NCBI GenBank assembly: GCA_044356865.1
Contig: JBIKVN010000164.1
Span: 1-7,427 of the forward strand
From: JBEIUL01 sp044356865
GTDB lineage: Bacteria; Planctomycetota; Phycisphaerae; Phycisphaerales; SM1A02
Reading direction: 5' to 3'
DNA: 7,427 bases
The translations under genes were made by a program, and so were the position numbers. The notes below the pieces were generated by a model. The model was not told the origin of the DNA. It did no database searches and saw nothing but the letters and a program-made list of their open reading frames with translations. Positions 1 through 7,070 of this stretch are shown here, piece by piece (position 1 is the first letter of the stretch; each line of letters begins with the position of its first letter).

Positions 1-862
1 TCATCACGTAGATCGCCGAGCGGTACTGCGTGCCGATGTCGGGTCCCTGGCGATTGAGCGTGGTCGGGTCGTGGATCTTGAAGAAGAACCGCACCAGCTG
101 CTCGTAGGAGACCTTCTTCGGGTCGAAGATCACGCGAACCACCTCGGCGTGTCCGGTATCGCCCGAGCAGACCGCCTTGTAGGTCGGGTTCGGTTCCGAG
201 CCACCCGCGTAGCCGCTCTCGGCGTCGAGCACGCCGGGGACCTGCGCGAAACGGTCCTCGACGCCCCAGAAGCAGCCGCCCGCGAAGTAGGCGACCGCGG
301 GCTGGCTCTCGGGCGGCAGCGGCTCGCCCTTCGCGATGAACTTGAGGGCGGCCGAATTGAGGCAGTAGCGCTTGCCGGTCGGCGGCGGGCCGTCGTCGAA
401 GACGTGTCCGAGATGGGCGCCGCTGCGGGCGTCGAGGATCTCGGTGCGGACCATGCCGTGGCTCCGGTCGACCTTCTCGATGATGTGGTCGGGATCGAAC
501 GGGGCGAAGAACGACGGCCAGCCGGTGCCCGAGTTGAACTTCGCCGAGCTCGCGAAGAGCGGCAGGCCGCCCGCGACGCAGACGTAGATTCCGTCCTTCT
601 TGTTGTCGAGCAGCGTCCCGCAGAAGGGCCGCTCGGTCTCGGCGCTGAAGCAGATCTTGTCCTCCTCGGTGGTGAGGGTCTTGCGGATCGCGGCGATCTG
701 CTCGGGAGTGAGCGGGGTCAGGTCGTAACCGGACTTCGAGAGGCGGGGCAGGGGCGTCTTCACGGGAGAGGCTTCCGGGGTCGGGGCGGTCGGGGGAGCG
801 AGCGAGAGGAAGGCGGAGAGGATCGCAGGCAGAATCATGGCGGGGATCGGGGCGAGGATCAT
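1..862 (-). CDS. msrBA: MsrB-MsrA bifunctional peptide methionine sulfoxide reductase, exported, 3' end cut by window edge
   Basis: Reduces both sulfoxide epimers of methionine in oxidised proteins: MsrB the R form, MsrA the S form. Reading the minus strand from the ATG at 862 gives 287 uninterrupted residues before the window edge. Residues 1-22 are hydrophobic with no Lys/Arg and look like an export signal, followed by a Pro/Thr-rich linker, so the enzyme probably works in the periplasm. The MsrB domain is about residues 45-176: Cys81 in FCGTLLDNK (candidate resolving Cys), SGTGWPSF at 111-118, HLGHVF at 150-155, and catalytic Cys167 in RYCLNSAALKF. The CxxC pairs that bind zinc in many MsrBs are missing (VCVAGG at 94-99, DARSG at 144-148). 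The MsrA domain starts near 190, with catalytic Cys197 in GGCFWGVE, SGDTGHAEVV at 233-242 and the NRQGPDIGTQYRSA motif at 270-283. The MsrA C-terminus lies outside the window. Start 862 is preferred over ATG 838 because a GGAG lies 6 nt upstream. B-then-A fusions are a known architecture. The tRNA gene upstream is on the same strand. Confidence 0.95.
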   Translation of the reverse strand, partial: MILAPIPAMILPAILSAFLSLAPPTAPTPEASPVKTPLPRLSKSGYDLTPLTPEQIAAIRKTLTTEEDKICFSAETERPFCGTLLDNKKDGIYVCVAGGLPLFASSAKFNSGTGWPSFFAPFDPDHIIEKVDRSHGMVRTEILDARSGAHLGHVFDDGPPPTGKRYCLNSAALKFIAKGEPLPPESQPAVAYFAGGCFWGVEDRFAQVPGVLDAESGYAGGSEPNPTYKAVCSGDTGHAEVVRVIFDPKKVSYEQLVRFFFKIHDPTTLNRQGPDIGTQYRSAIYVM

Positions 863-868
863 GCGGGG

Positions 869-872
869 CTCC
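869..872 (-). promoter_or_regulatory. Ribosome binding site of msrBA
   Basis: GGAG on the minus strand, 6 nt before the ATG at 862. The alternative in-frame ATG at 838 has no purine-rich sequence before it, so this site decides the start and keeps the whole hydrophobic N-terminus in the protein. Confidence 0.55.
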
Positions 873-937
873 GGGCGTGGGGCTTCGGGGAGGAAGGCCG
901 CAGGGTAGGCGGGCTTGGCGTCAGGGATGGGGTAAGG

Positions 938-1024
938 TGGGCCCGGTGGGATTTGAACCCACACGCCGGAGTGACCCGGCCGCGGCTTTTAAGGCCGCTG
1001 CGTCTGCCGTTTCGCCACGGGCCC
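938..1024 (-). tRNA. tRNA-Leu, anticodon UAA
   Basis: An 87-nt class II tRNA on the minus strand. The acceptor arm GGGCCCG (1024-1018) pairs perfectly with CGGGCCC (945-939), with discriminator A at 938. The anticodon stem GCGGC/GCCGC (998-994 with 986-982) closes the loop CTTAAAA, placing anticodon TAA at 991-989 as nucleotide 34-36. The long variable arm has a 5-bp stem GCCGG/CCGGC (980-976 with 969-965), as expected for leucine. The T arm is GTGGG-TTCAAAT-CCCAC (962-946). The three bases after the discriminator read CCT, so the 3' CCA is not encoded and must be added enzymatically. It reads UUA (and UUG by wobble), codons that are nearly absent from the neighbouring GC-rich genes. It sits 75 nt upstream of msrBA on the same strand and diverges from the efflux operon. 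Confidence 0.97.
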
Positions 1025-1086
1025 CGGTCTGATCGTACCGGCCGGGACCGGAACTTCCGCGGTTCGGGTAGGTTCCGCACCCACCG
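1025..1086. promoter_or_regulatory. Divergent intergenic region between tRNA-Leu and efflux operon
   Basis: This 62-bp gap must hold the tRNA promoter and is the likeliest place for the operon promoter. On the minus strand TACGAT (1037-1032) is a possible -10 box, 7 nt before the tRNA 5' end, but no good -35 is seen. On the plus strand no convincing sigma-70 boxes stand out. An imperfect inverted repeat lies at 1048-1067: CCGGAAC and GTTCGG around a 7-nt centre, with one bulged base; it could be an operator or chance in GC-rich DNA. The role is inferred from position. Confidence 0.35.
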
Positions 1087-2433
1087 ATGTCGCGATCGTC
1101 TTCCCGTTTTCGTCCCCTCGCCCTCGCGGTCCTCTTCCCGGTCCTCTTCCCGATTCTCGGCTGCGAGCCGGGCAAGCCCGCGGCGGTCGCCCCGTCGCCC
1201 CCGACCGTGGTGGTCGCGACCGTCGAGCGGCGGGACGTGCAGATCCACGCCGACACCGTGGCCCGCACCGAGGCGAAGGACTCGGTCGAGATCTTCGCCC
1301 GGGTCAAGGCGACGCTCCTGGCCCGCGAGTTCACCGAGGGATCGGTGGTGGCGGCGGGCGCGGTCCTCTACCGGCTCGATCCGGCCGAGTATCAGGCGAT
1401 CCTCGGTTCGGCCGAGGCGCTGGTCGCGAAGGCCGAGGCTGATCTCAGGCTCGCCCGCGAGCAGGTCACGGTGCGGACCGCCGAGGCGGGGCTGGCCGAG
1501 GCGAAGGCCCGCAAGGTCAAGGCCGACGAGGACCTCGCGAGGCTCGAGCCGCTCGTCGCGGCCGACGCCGCGCCGCGGCAGGACCTCGACGCCGCCCGGG
1601 CCGCGGTCGAGGTCGCCACCGCCGGGGTCGACGCCGCCGACGCGACGCTGGTCAACTCGAAACTCCGCGAGGCGGTCGGCATCGAGGTCTCGGTCGCGGG
1701 CCTCGCGAAGGCGAAGGCCGACCGCGACCGGGCCCGGATCGACCTCTCGTACTGCACGATCACCGCGCCGTTCGCGGGCCGCATCGGGAAGAGCGAGGTC
1801 GCGATCGGCGACTTCGTCGGCCCGGGCCTCACCGACCGCCTCGCGGCGATCTCGAGCGTCGACCCGATCCGCGTCTCGATGGCGATCATCGAGGAGACCT
1901 ACCTCGCCTTCGAGGCCGCGGTCGGGCGCGAGGACGGGCGCGAGGAGGCCGACGTCCGCTCCGACCTGCCGATCACGCTCACGCTCGCCGACGGCAGTAC
2001 CTACGCCCATTCCGGCCGCTTCACCTTCGGCGAGCGCGACTTCGACCGGGAGACCGGCACGCTCACCGTCTACGCCGAGTTCCCGAACCCCGAGGGCCTG
2101 CTGCGGCCGGGACAGTTCGCCCGGGCCCGCTTCCTGTCGGCGACGGTCCGGGGCGCCGCGGTCATTCCCGAGCGGGCGGTCGTCGAGGTGCAGGCGAGCC
2201 GCGGGGTCTGGACGGTCGGCGACGACGGCGTGGCCCGGCTGAAGACGGTGGTCCTTGGCGAGAAGGCCGGCGACGGCCTCGTGATCGTCGAGAGCGGCCT
2301 CGAGCCGGGCGAGCGGATCGTGGTCGAGGGGCAGGTCAAGATCCGCGGCGGCGGCAAGGTCACGCCGGTCGACCGGCCCGCGACGGCAGAGCCCCCGGCT
2401 CCCGGCGCGGCGGACCCGGCGGGAGGAACCTGA
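1087..2433 (+). CDS. RND efflux periplasmic adaptor subunit (HlyD/AcrA membrane fusion family), lipoprotein
   Basis: Links the inner-membrane RND pump to the outer-membrane channel across the periplasm. The 448-residue protein starts MSRSSSRFR, has a hydrophobic stretch at 11-25 and a lipobox ILGC with Cys26 as the likely acylated residue. The first half of the lipoyl/barrel-sandwich domain is around 65-98 (EGSVVAAGAVLYRLDP), an Ala/Glu/Lys-rich alpha-hairpin spans about 102-221, and the second lipoyl half follows (LSYCTITAPFAGRIG, 220-234). Then comes the beta-barrel with DFDRETGTLTVYAEFPNP (318-335) and LRPGQFARARF (339-349), a membrane-proximal domain, and a Pro/Ala-rich tail. E. coli AcrA is 397 residues; most of the extra length is in the hairpin. 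ATG 1087 is the only start available, since an in-frame TAG lies at 1069-1071; the Shine-Dalgarno sequence is weak. The stop is 3 nt before the transporter gene. Family assignment is firm; substrate is not readable from this subunit. Confidence 0.96.
   Translation: MSRSSSRFRPLALAVLFPVLFPILGCEPGKPAAVAPSPPTVVVATVERRDVQIHADTVARTEAKDSVEIFARVKATLLAREFTEGSVVAAGAVLYRLDPAEYQAILGSAEALVAKAEADLRLAREQVTVRTAEAGLAEAKARKVKADEDLARLEPLVAADAAPRQDLDAARAAVEVATAGVDAADATLVNSKLREAVGIEVSVAGLAKAKADRDRARIDLSYCTITAPFAGRIGKSEVAIGDFVGPGLTDRLAAISSVDPIRVSMAIIEETYLAFEAAVGREDGREEADVRSDLPITLTLADGSTYAHSGRFTFGERDFDRETGTLTVYAEFPNPEGLLRPGQFARARFLSATVRGAAVIPERAVVEVQASRGVWTVGDDGVARLKTVVLGEKAGDGLVIVESGLEPGERIVVEGQVKIRGGGKVTPVDRPATAEPPAPGAADPAGGT
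2422..2427 (+). promoter_or_regulatory. Ribosome binding site of the RND transporter gene
   Basis: GGAGGA inside the last codons of the adaptor gene, 9 nt before the GTG at 2437. It supports GTG as the start, giving the family-typical N-terminus (V/M)GRFFLARPVFA. Confidence 0.65.
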
Positions 2434-2436
2434 CCC

Positions 2437-5400
2437 GTGGGACGGTTCTTCCTCGCGCGGCCGGTCTTCGCGATCGTCGTCTCGCTCATCCTCTCGATCG
2501 CCGGCCTCGCGAGCATGCTCTCGCTGCCGGTCTCGATGTACCCGCAGATCTCGCCGCCGACCGTCGAGGTCGAGATCAACTACCCCGGCGCGAACGCATC
2601 GACCGTCGAGGCCGCGGTCGCGAGCCCGGTCGAGAGCGAGATCAACGGCGCGGAGGGCATGATCTACTTCGCGAGCAAGTCGACGAGCGACGGTCGCTAT
2701 GTCCTGACCTGCACCTTCGAGGTCGGCACCGACCTTGACCTCGCGAACGTCGACGTGAACAACCGGGTGCAGCGGGCGGCGGCCCGGCTGCCGCCCGAGG
2801 CGGTCGCCTACGGCCTCGCGGTGCGGAAGAAGTCGCCCGACCTCCTGCAGGCGATCACCGTGCGGGCCGCGGACGGCGGCTACGACGATGTCTTCCTCTC
2901 GAACTGGGCGTCCATCAACCTCGTCGACGCGATCGGCCGCGTGCCGGGCGTCGGCTCGACCTCGATGGTCGGGCAGCGCGACTACGCGATGCGGATCTGG
3001 CTCAAGCCCGACCGCATGACCAAGCTCGGGCTCACCGCGACCGATGTCGCGGCGGCCATCAAGGAACAGAATGTCCTCGCCCCGGCCGGCGCGATCGGCG
3101 CCCCGCCCGCCCGCGACGGCACCGAGTTCCAGCTCACCGTCGACGTGCAGGGCCGCCTGGTGACGCCCGAGCAGTTCGGCGAGATCGTGCTGCGGGCCGA
3201 GCCGGACGGCCGCCTGCTCCGGCTGCGGGATGTCGCCCGCATCGAGCTCGCCGCGAAGACCTACTCGAGCTTCGGCCGCATGGGCGACCGGCCCGCGGTC
3301 ATCGTCCTCGTCTACCAGTTGCCCGGCGCGAACGCCCTCGACGTGGCGAAGGGCGTGGCCGCCGAGCTCGAACGCATCCGGCAGGGGGCCCCGCCCGGGC
3401 TCGAGCTCTCGGTCGACTTCGACTACACGCGGTTCGTCTCGTCGTCGATCGAGGAGGTGGTGCACACCCTCTTCGAGGCGTTCGTCCTCGTGATCGTCGT
3501 GATCTTCGTCTTCCTCGGGAACGCGCGGGCGACCTTCATCCCGCTGCTCGCGGTGCCGGTCTCGCTGCTCGGGACCTTCGCGCTGTTCGGGCCGCTCGGC
3601 TTCTCGCTGAACACCCTCACGCTCTTCGGGCTCGTCCTCGCGATCGGGATCGTGGTCGACGACGCGATCGTGGTCGTCGAGGCGGTCGAGCACCACATCG
3701 AGCGGGGCCTCTCGCCGCGGGAGGCGACCGCCAAGGCGATCGACGAGGTCACCGGCCCGGTCATCGCGACCTCGGCGGTGCTGGCCGCGGTCTTCATCCC
3801 GGTCGCGTTCATGGGCGGCATCGTCGGGCAGCTCTACCGGCAGTTCGCGCTGACCCTGTCGGTCTCGGTGGTGATCTCGTCGATCGTCGCGCTCTCGCTC
3901 ACGCCGGCCCTCTGCGGGCTCATCCTCAGGCCGCGAAAGCAAGGCCGCGGCCCGGTCGCCGCGTTCCTCCGCGGGTTCAACCGGGTCTTCGCGGTCGCGA
4001 CCGGCGGGTACCTCGCCGGCGCCGGCCCGTTCATCCGGAAACCGCTCCTGGCGCTCGTCGCGGCCCTTGCCTTCCTCGGCGGGGCGGGCTGGATGGTGCG
4101 GAACACCCCGACCGCATTCGTGCCCAACGAGGACCAGGGCTACTTCTTCGTCGCGATGCAGCTCCCGGACGGGGCGAGCCTCATGCGCACCGAGGACTTC
4201 TCGCGGGTCGCGGTGTCGCGGGTCGAGGACATCCCCGGCGTGCGCGAGGTGCTGACCCTCGGCGGGCTGAACCTGCTCAGCGGAAGCTACGGATCGAACG
4301 TCACGAGTCTCCTCGTGCTGCTCGACGACTGGAGCGAGCGGACCGATGCGGAACGGAGCCTCAGGTCGATCCTGACCGAGGCCCGCACTCGGCTCGCGGC
4401 CCTGCCGGAAGGCCTCACCGTCACCTTCATCCCGCCGCCGATCCCCGGCCTCGGCAACTCGGGCGGCGTGACCTACGAGCTGCAGGACCTCGGAGGCCGC
4501 ACGCCGCGCGAGCTCGCGGACCGGGCGAACGAGCTCATGGCGAAGGCCTCGGAACGCCCCGAGCTCGCCTCGCTCTACTCGTCGTTCCGCCCCGACGTGC
4601 CGCAGGTCCATCTCGAGGTCGACCGCGAGAAGGCCCGCGTGCTCGGGATCCGCATCGACTCGATCTTCCAGTCGCTGCAGACCTTCCTCGGCGGGCTGCA
4701 GGTCAACGATTTCAACCTCTTCGGCCGCACCTACAAGGTCACGGTGCAGGCCGACCCCGAGTTCCGCGCGGGCCCCGAGAGCCTCGACGAGATCTGGGTC
4801 CGCACCGCCGACGGCCGGATGAGCCCGATCACCGCGGTGGTCACGCAGGGGCGGACGACCGGGCCCGACCTGATCACCCGCTACAACAACGCCCGCGCCG
4901 TCGAGATCTCGGCGAATCCCGCGGCGGGCTACACCTCGGGGCAGGCGATCGCGGCGATCGAGGAGGTCGCGGCCGAGGTCGCCCCGCCGGGCAGCGGGCT
5001 CGCCGGCGACTGGACCGGCATCGCCTACCAGGAAGTCCAGGCGGGCGGTTCGCAGGGGGCGATCCTCGCCCTCGGGCTCGTCTTCGTCTTCCTCGCGCTG
5101 GCCGCCCTCTACGAGAGCTGGGCGATCCCGTTCTCGGTGCTGCTCGGCCTGCCGCTCGGGGCGTTCGGGGCCTTCTTGGGCGTGCGGGCCTTCGGGCTTG
5201 CGAACGACACCTATGTCCAGGTCGGGCTCGTGATGCTGATCGGCCTCGCCGCGAAGAACGCGATCCTCATCGCCGAGTTCGCGAAAGCCGGCGTCGACGG
5301 CGGGAAGGACGCCCGAACCGCGGCGCTGGACGCGGCGCGGCTGCGCTTCCGCCCGATCCTGATGACGAGCTTCGCGTTCATCCTCGGCACGGTGCCGCTC

Positions 5401-5580
5401 ATGATCAGTTCGGGGGCGGGCGCCGGCAGCCGGCACTCGCTCGGCACCGCGGTCTGCATCGGCATGACCGTGGCGACGATGGTGGGGGTCTTCCTGATCC
5501 CGGGGCTGTTCGTGCTGGTCGCGCCGCGGAGGCCGGGAAAGCCGGCCGGGCCGCCCGCCGCGGACGGGGGCCACGCGTGA
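2437..5580 (+). CDS. RND efflux transporter permease, HAE1 family (AcrB/MexB-like)
   Basis: Inner-membrane proton/drug antiporter, the engine of the tripartite pump, expected to work as a trimer and take hydrophobic or amphiphilic compounds from the periplasm or outer leaflet. Its 1047 residues match AcrB (1049) in length and layout: TM1 near 10-28 after GRFFLARPVFA, first periplasmic loop about 30-340 with NYPGA (48-52), TM2-TM6 about 344-500, TM7 about 536-554, second periplasmic loop to about 870, then TM8-TM12. Proton-relay residues are present: Asp408-Asp409 in IGIVVDDAIVVVE of TM4, Lys940 in GLAAKNAILIAEFAK of TM10, Arg970 and Thr977 in RFRPILMTSFAFILG of TM11 (AcrB D407, D408, K940, R971, T978). 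The Asp pair points to HAE1 rather than metal-exporting HME pumps. GTG start with a good Shine-Dalgarno, 3 nt after the adaptor stop; the stop overlaps the channel gene start. No frameshift. Actual substrates are unknown. Confidence 0.98.
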   Translation: MGRFFLARPVFAIVVSLILSIAGLASMLSLPVSMYPQISPPTVEVEINYPGANASTVEAAVASPVESEINGAEGMIYFASKSTSDGRYVLTCTFEVGTDLDLANVDVNNRVQRAAARLPPEAVAYGLAVRKKSPDLLQAITVRAADGGYDDVFLSNWASINLVDAIGRVPGVGSTSMVGQRDYAMRIWLKPDRMTKLGLTATDVAAAIKEQNVLAPAGAIGAPPARDGTEFQLTVDVQGRLVTPEQFGEIVLRAEPDGRLLRLRDVARIELAAKTYSSFGRMGDRPAVIVLVYQLPGANALDVAKGVAAELERIRQGAPPGLELSVDFDYTRFVSSSIEEVVHTLFEAFVLVIVVIFVFLGNARATFIPLLAVPVSLLGTFALFGPLGFSLNTLTLFGLVLAIGIVVDDAIVVVEAVEHHIERGLSPREATAKAIDEVTGPVIATSAVLAAVFIPVAFMGGIVGQLYRQFALTLSVSVVISSIVALSLTPALCGLILRPRKQGRGPVAAFLRGFNRVFAVATGGYLAGAGPFIRKPLLALVAALAFLGGAGWMVRNTPTAFVPNEDQGYFFVAMQLPDGASLMRTEDFSRVAVSRVEDIPGVREVLTLGGLNLLSGSYGSNVTSLLVLLDDWSERTDAERSLRSILTEARTRLAALPEGLTVTFIPPPIPGLGNSGGVTYELQDLGGRTPRELADRANELMAKASERPELASLYSSFRPDVPQVHLEVDREKARVLGIRIDSIFQSLQTFLGGLQVNDFNLFGRTYKVTVQADPEFRAGPESLDEIWVRTADGRMSPITAVVTQGRTTGPDLITRYNNARAVEISANPAAGYTSGQAIAAIEEVAAEVAPPGSGLAGDWTGIAYQEVQAGGSQGAILALGLVFVFLALAALYESWAIPFSVLLGLPLGAFGAFLGVRAFGLANDTYVQVGLVMLIGLAAKNAILIAEFAKAGVDGGKDARTAALDAARLRFRPILMTSFAFILGTVPLMISSGAGAGSRHSLGTAVCIGMTVATMVGVFLIPGLFVLVAPRRPGKPAGPPAADGGHA

Positions 5581-7070
5581 GCCGCGTCGCGTTCGCCATC
5601 CTTGCGTGCGTCTTGGCGGCGACCGTCGCCGGCTGCCGGCTCGGGCCCGAGTACGAGCGGCCCGACGCGAACCCGCCGGTCGCGTTCCGGTTCGCCGAGG
5701 GCGGGCCCTCCGCCTCCGAGGCCGACGCCCTCGTCGAGGGCCCGCCGGAGGGCAGCGACGCCGCGACCTTCGGCGACCTCGACTTCTGGCAGGTCTACGC
5801 CGACGCGACGCTCGTCGGCTACATCCGCGAGGCGCTCGTCGCGAGCCCGACGGCATTGATCGCGACCGAACGCGTGCTGCAGGCCCGGGCCGCGTGGGAG
5901 TTCGCCTTCGGGGCGCAGCTGCCGCAGGTCGGCGTGGGCGGCGGCTGGGACTCGGTCGGCATCTCGCAGAACGGCTTCCCCAAGTTCCCCAACGAGAACG
6001 TCGGCAGCGAGGGCACGCTCGGCGGCAACTTCTCGTGGGACGCCGACCTCTTCGGCCGCCTCGCGAGCGCGACCGAGGCCCGGCGGCAGGAGTACCTCGC
6101 GAGCGAGGCGAACCGCCGGGCGGTCTACACGGCCCTCGGCGCGGATGTCGCGAAGGCCTACCTCCTCGTCCTTGACCTCGACCGCCGCATCGACGTCGCC
6201 CGGCAGACCCGCGAGACCCGCCGGAAGAGCCTCGAGCTGGTCACGCTGCGGCGCGACCGCGGCGTCGCGAGCGCCATGGACGTGCGGCAGGCCGAGACGC
6301 TGCTCTACCAGGCGTCGGCGGCGGTGCCGATCTTCGAGGGCTCCCTCGGCGAGGCCGAGAACGCCCTGAGCCTGCTGCTCGGCCGCAACCCCGGGCCGAT
6401 CGAGCGGGGGAAGCCGATCTACGAGCAGGTGATGCGGGCGGAACTGCCGCCGGGGCTGCCGTCGGAACTCCTCGGCCGCCGCCCGGACCTCGTCGCCGCC
6501 GAACGCAACCTCGAGGCGACGAACGCCCGCATCGGCGAGGCGAAGGCGCAGTTCTTCCCGACCATCGGCCTCACCGCGGTCGGGGGTTTCCAGAGCGACG
6601 CCCTCTCGAACCTTTTCAACGGCAGTTCGGCGTTCTGGACCGCGGGCGTCTCGGCCCTCCAGCCGGTCTTCACCGGCGGTCGGCTCGAGGCGAACCTGCG
6701 CGGCGCCGAGGCCCGGCAGCGCGAGGCGACGCTCGGCTACATCCTCGCCGTGCAGCGGGCCTTCCGCGAGGTCAGCGACGGGCTCGTCGCGTACCGGTAC
6801 GCCCGCGAGTACCGCATCGAGCAGGACCGCCTCACGAGCACCCTCGAGGACCAGGCCCGGCTCTCGCAGCTCCGCTACAAGGGTGGCATCACGAGCTACC
6901 TCGAGGTGCTCGATTCGGAACGCCTCTACTTCCAGTCGGAACTCGAGCGGTCGAACGCGTGGCGGCTCGAGTTCGAGGCGGTGGTCAGGCTCTACCGGGC
7001 CCTCGGCGGCGGCTGGCGGCTGCCGGACGGCCCGCCCGGCGGGATCGCCCGCGAGGAGGTCGCGCCATGA
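5577..7070 (+). CDS. Outer-membrane efflux channel lipoprotein (NodT/OprM family, TolC-like)
   Basis: Exit duct of the pump, expected to form a trimeric outer-membrane barrel with a long periplasmic helical tunnel. The 497-residue protein has a signal peptide (about 1-19) with a consensus lipobox VAGC, Cys20, followed by LGPEYERP as in NodT-type lipoproteins. Two outer-membrane efflux repeats are visible. The first has DFWQVYADATL near 62-72, SWDADLFGRL around 152-161 and GVASAMDVRQAETLLYQ around 228-244. The second begins with the family signature GLPSELLGRRPDL (293-305), followed by ARIGEAKAQFFPTI, and includes YKGGITSYLEVLDSER (434-449). A Gly/Ser/Glu/Asp-rich stretch at about 42-60 separates the lipobox region from the first repeat. 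The start is GTG in the sequence GTGA, overlapping the transporter stop by 4 bp; the end overlaps the next gene by 4 bp (ATGA). This suggests translational coupling and matched synthesis of the pump parts. Complete and intact. Confidence 0.97.
   Translation: MSRVAFAILACVLAATVAGCRLGPEYERPDANPPVAFRFAEGGPSASEADALVEGPPEGSDAATFGDLDFWQVYADATLVGYIREALVASPTALIATERVLQARAAWEFAFGAQLPQVGVGGGWDSVGISQNGFPKFPNENVGSEGTLGGNFSWDADLFGRLASATEARRQEYLASEANRRAVYTALGADVAKAYLLVLDLDRRIDVARQTRETRRKSLELVTLRRDRGVASAMDVRQAETLLYQASAAVPIFEGSLGEAENALSLLLGRNPGPIERGKPIYEQVMRAELPPGLPSELLGRRPDLVAAERNLEATNARIGEAKAQFFPTIGLTAVGGFQSDALSNLFNGSSAFWTAGVSALQPVFTGGRLEANLRGAEARQREATLGYILAVQRAFREVSDGLVAYRYAREYRIEQDRLTSTLEDQARLSQLRYKGGITSYLEVLDSERLYFQSELERSNAWRLEFEAVVRLYRALGGGWRLPDGPPGGIAREEVAP
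7054..7060 (+). promoter_or_regulatory. Ribosome binding site of the patatin-like lipoprotein gene
   Basis: AGGAGGT, a full match to the canonical anti-Shine-Dalgarno complement, lies 6 nt before the ATG at 7067, inside the last codons of the channel gene. It is the strongest ribosome site in the window and confirms the start in the 4-bp overlap. Confidence 0.75.

Noticed and set aside
938..1024. tRNA-Leu as a possible integration (att) site of a mobile element
   Set aside because: No integrase, no repeat of the tRNA 3' end elsewhere in the window, and the flanking genes share the same high-GC style. Nothing marks a transferred island.
71..2242. A 723-codon plus-strand open frame covering the msrBA region, the tRNA and half of the adaptor gene
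   Set aside because: It is antisense to msrBA, passes through the tRNA, and is out of frame with the adaptor. The product is Arg/Ser/Pro-rich low complexity, and the true frames carry recognisable motifs.
2437..5580. Heavy-metal (CusA-type) export function for the RND transporter
   Set aside because: TM4 has the Asp-Asp pair of HAE1 pumps rather than the single Asp of metal pumps, and no Met- or His-rich metal-binding segment is seen in the adaptor.
859..5856. A nearly 5-kb open frame on the minus strand (1665 codons) opposite the adaptor, transporter and tRNA
   Set aside because: It runs through the tRNA gene and antisense to two clear genes. Its translation is Arg/Asp/Gly/Glu-rich with no domain motifs. 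Sense genes with G/C third positions rarely produce stops in this antisense frame, so it is a composition shadow.
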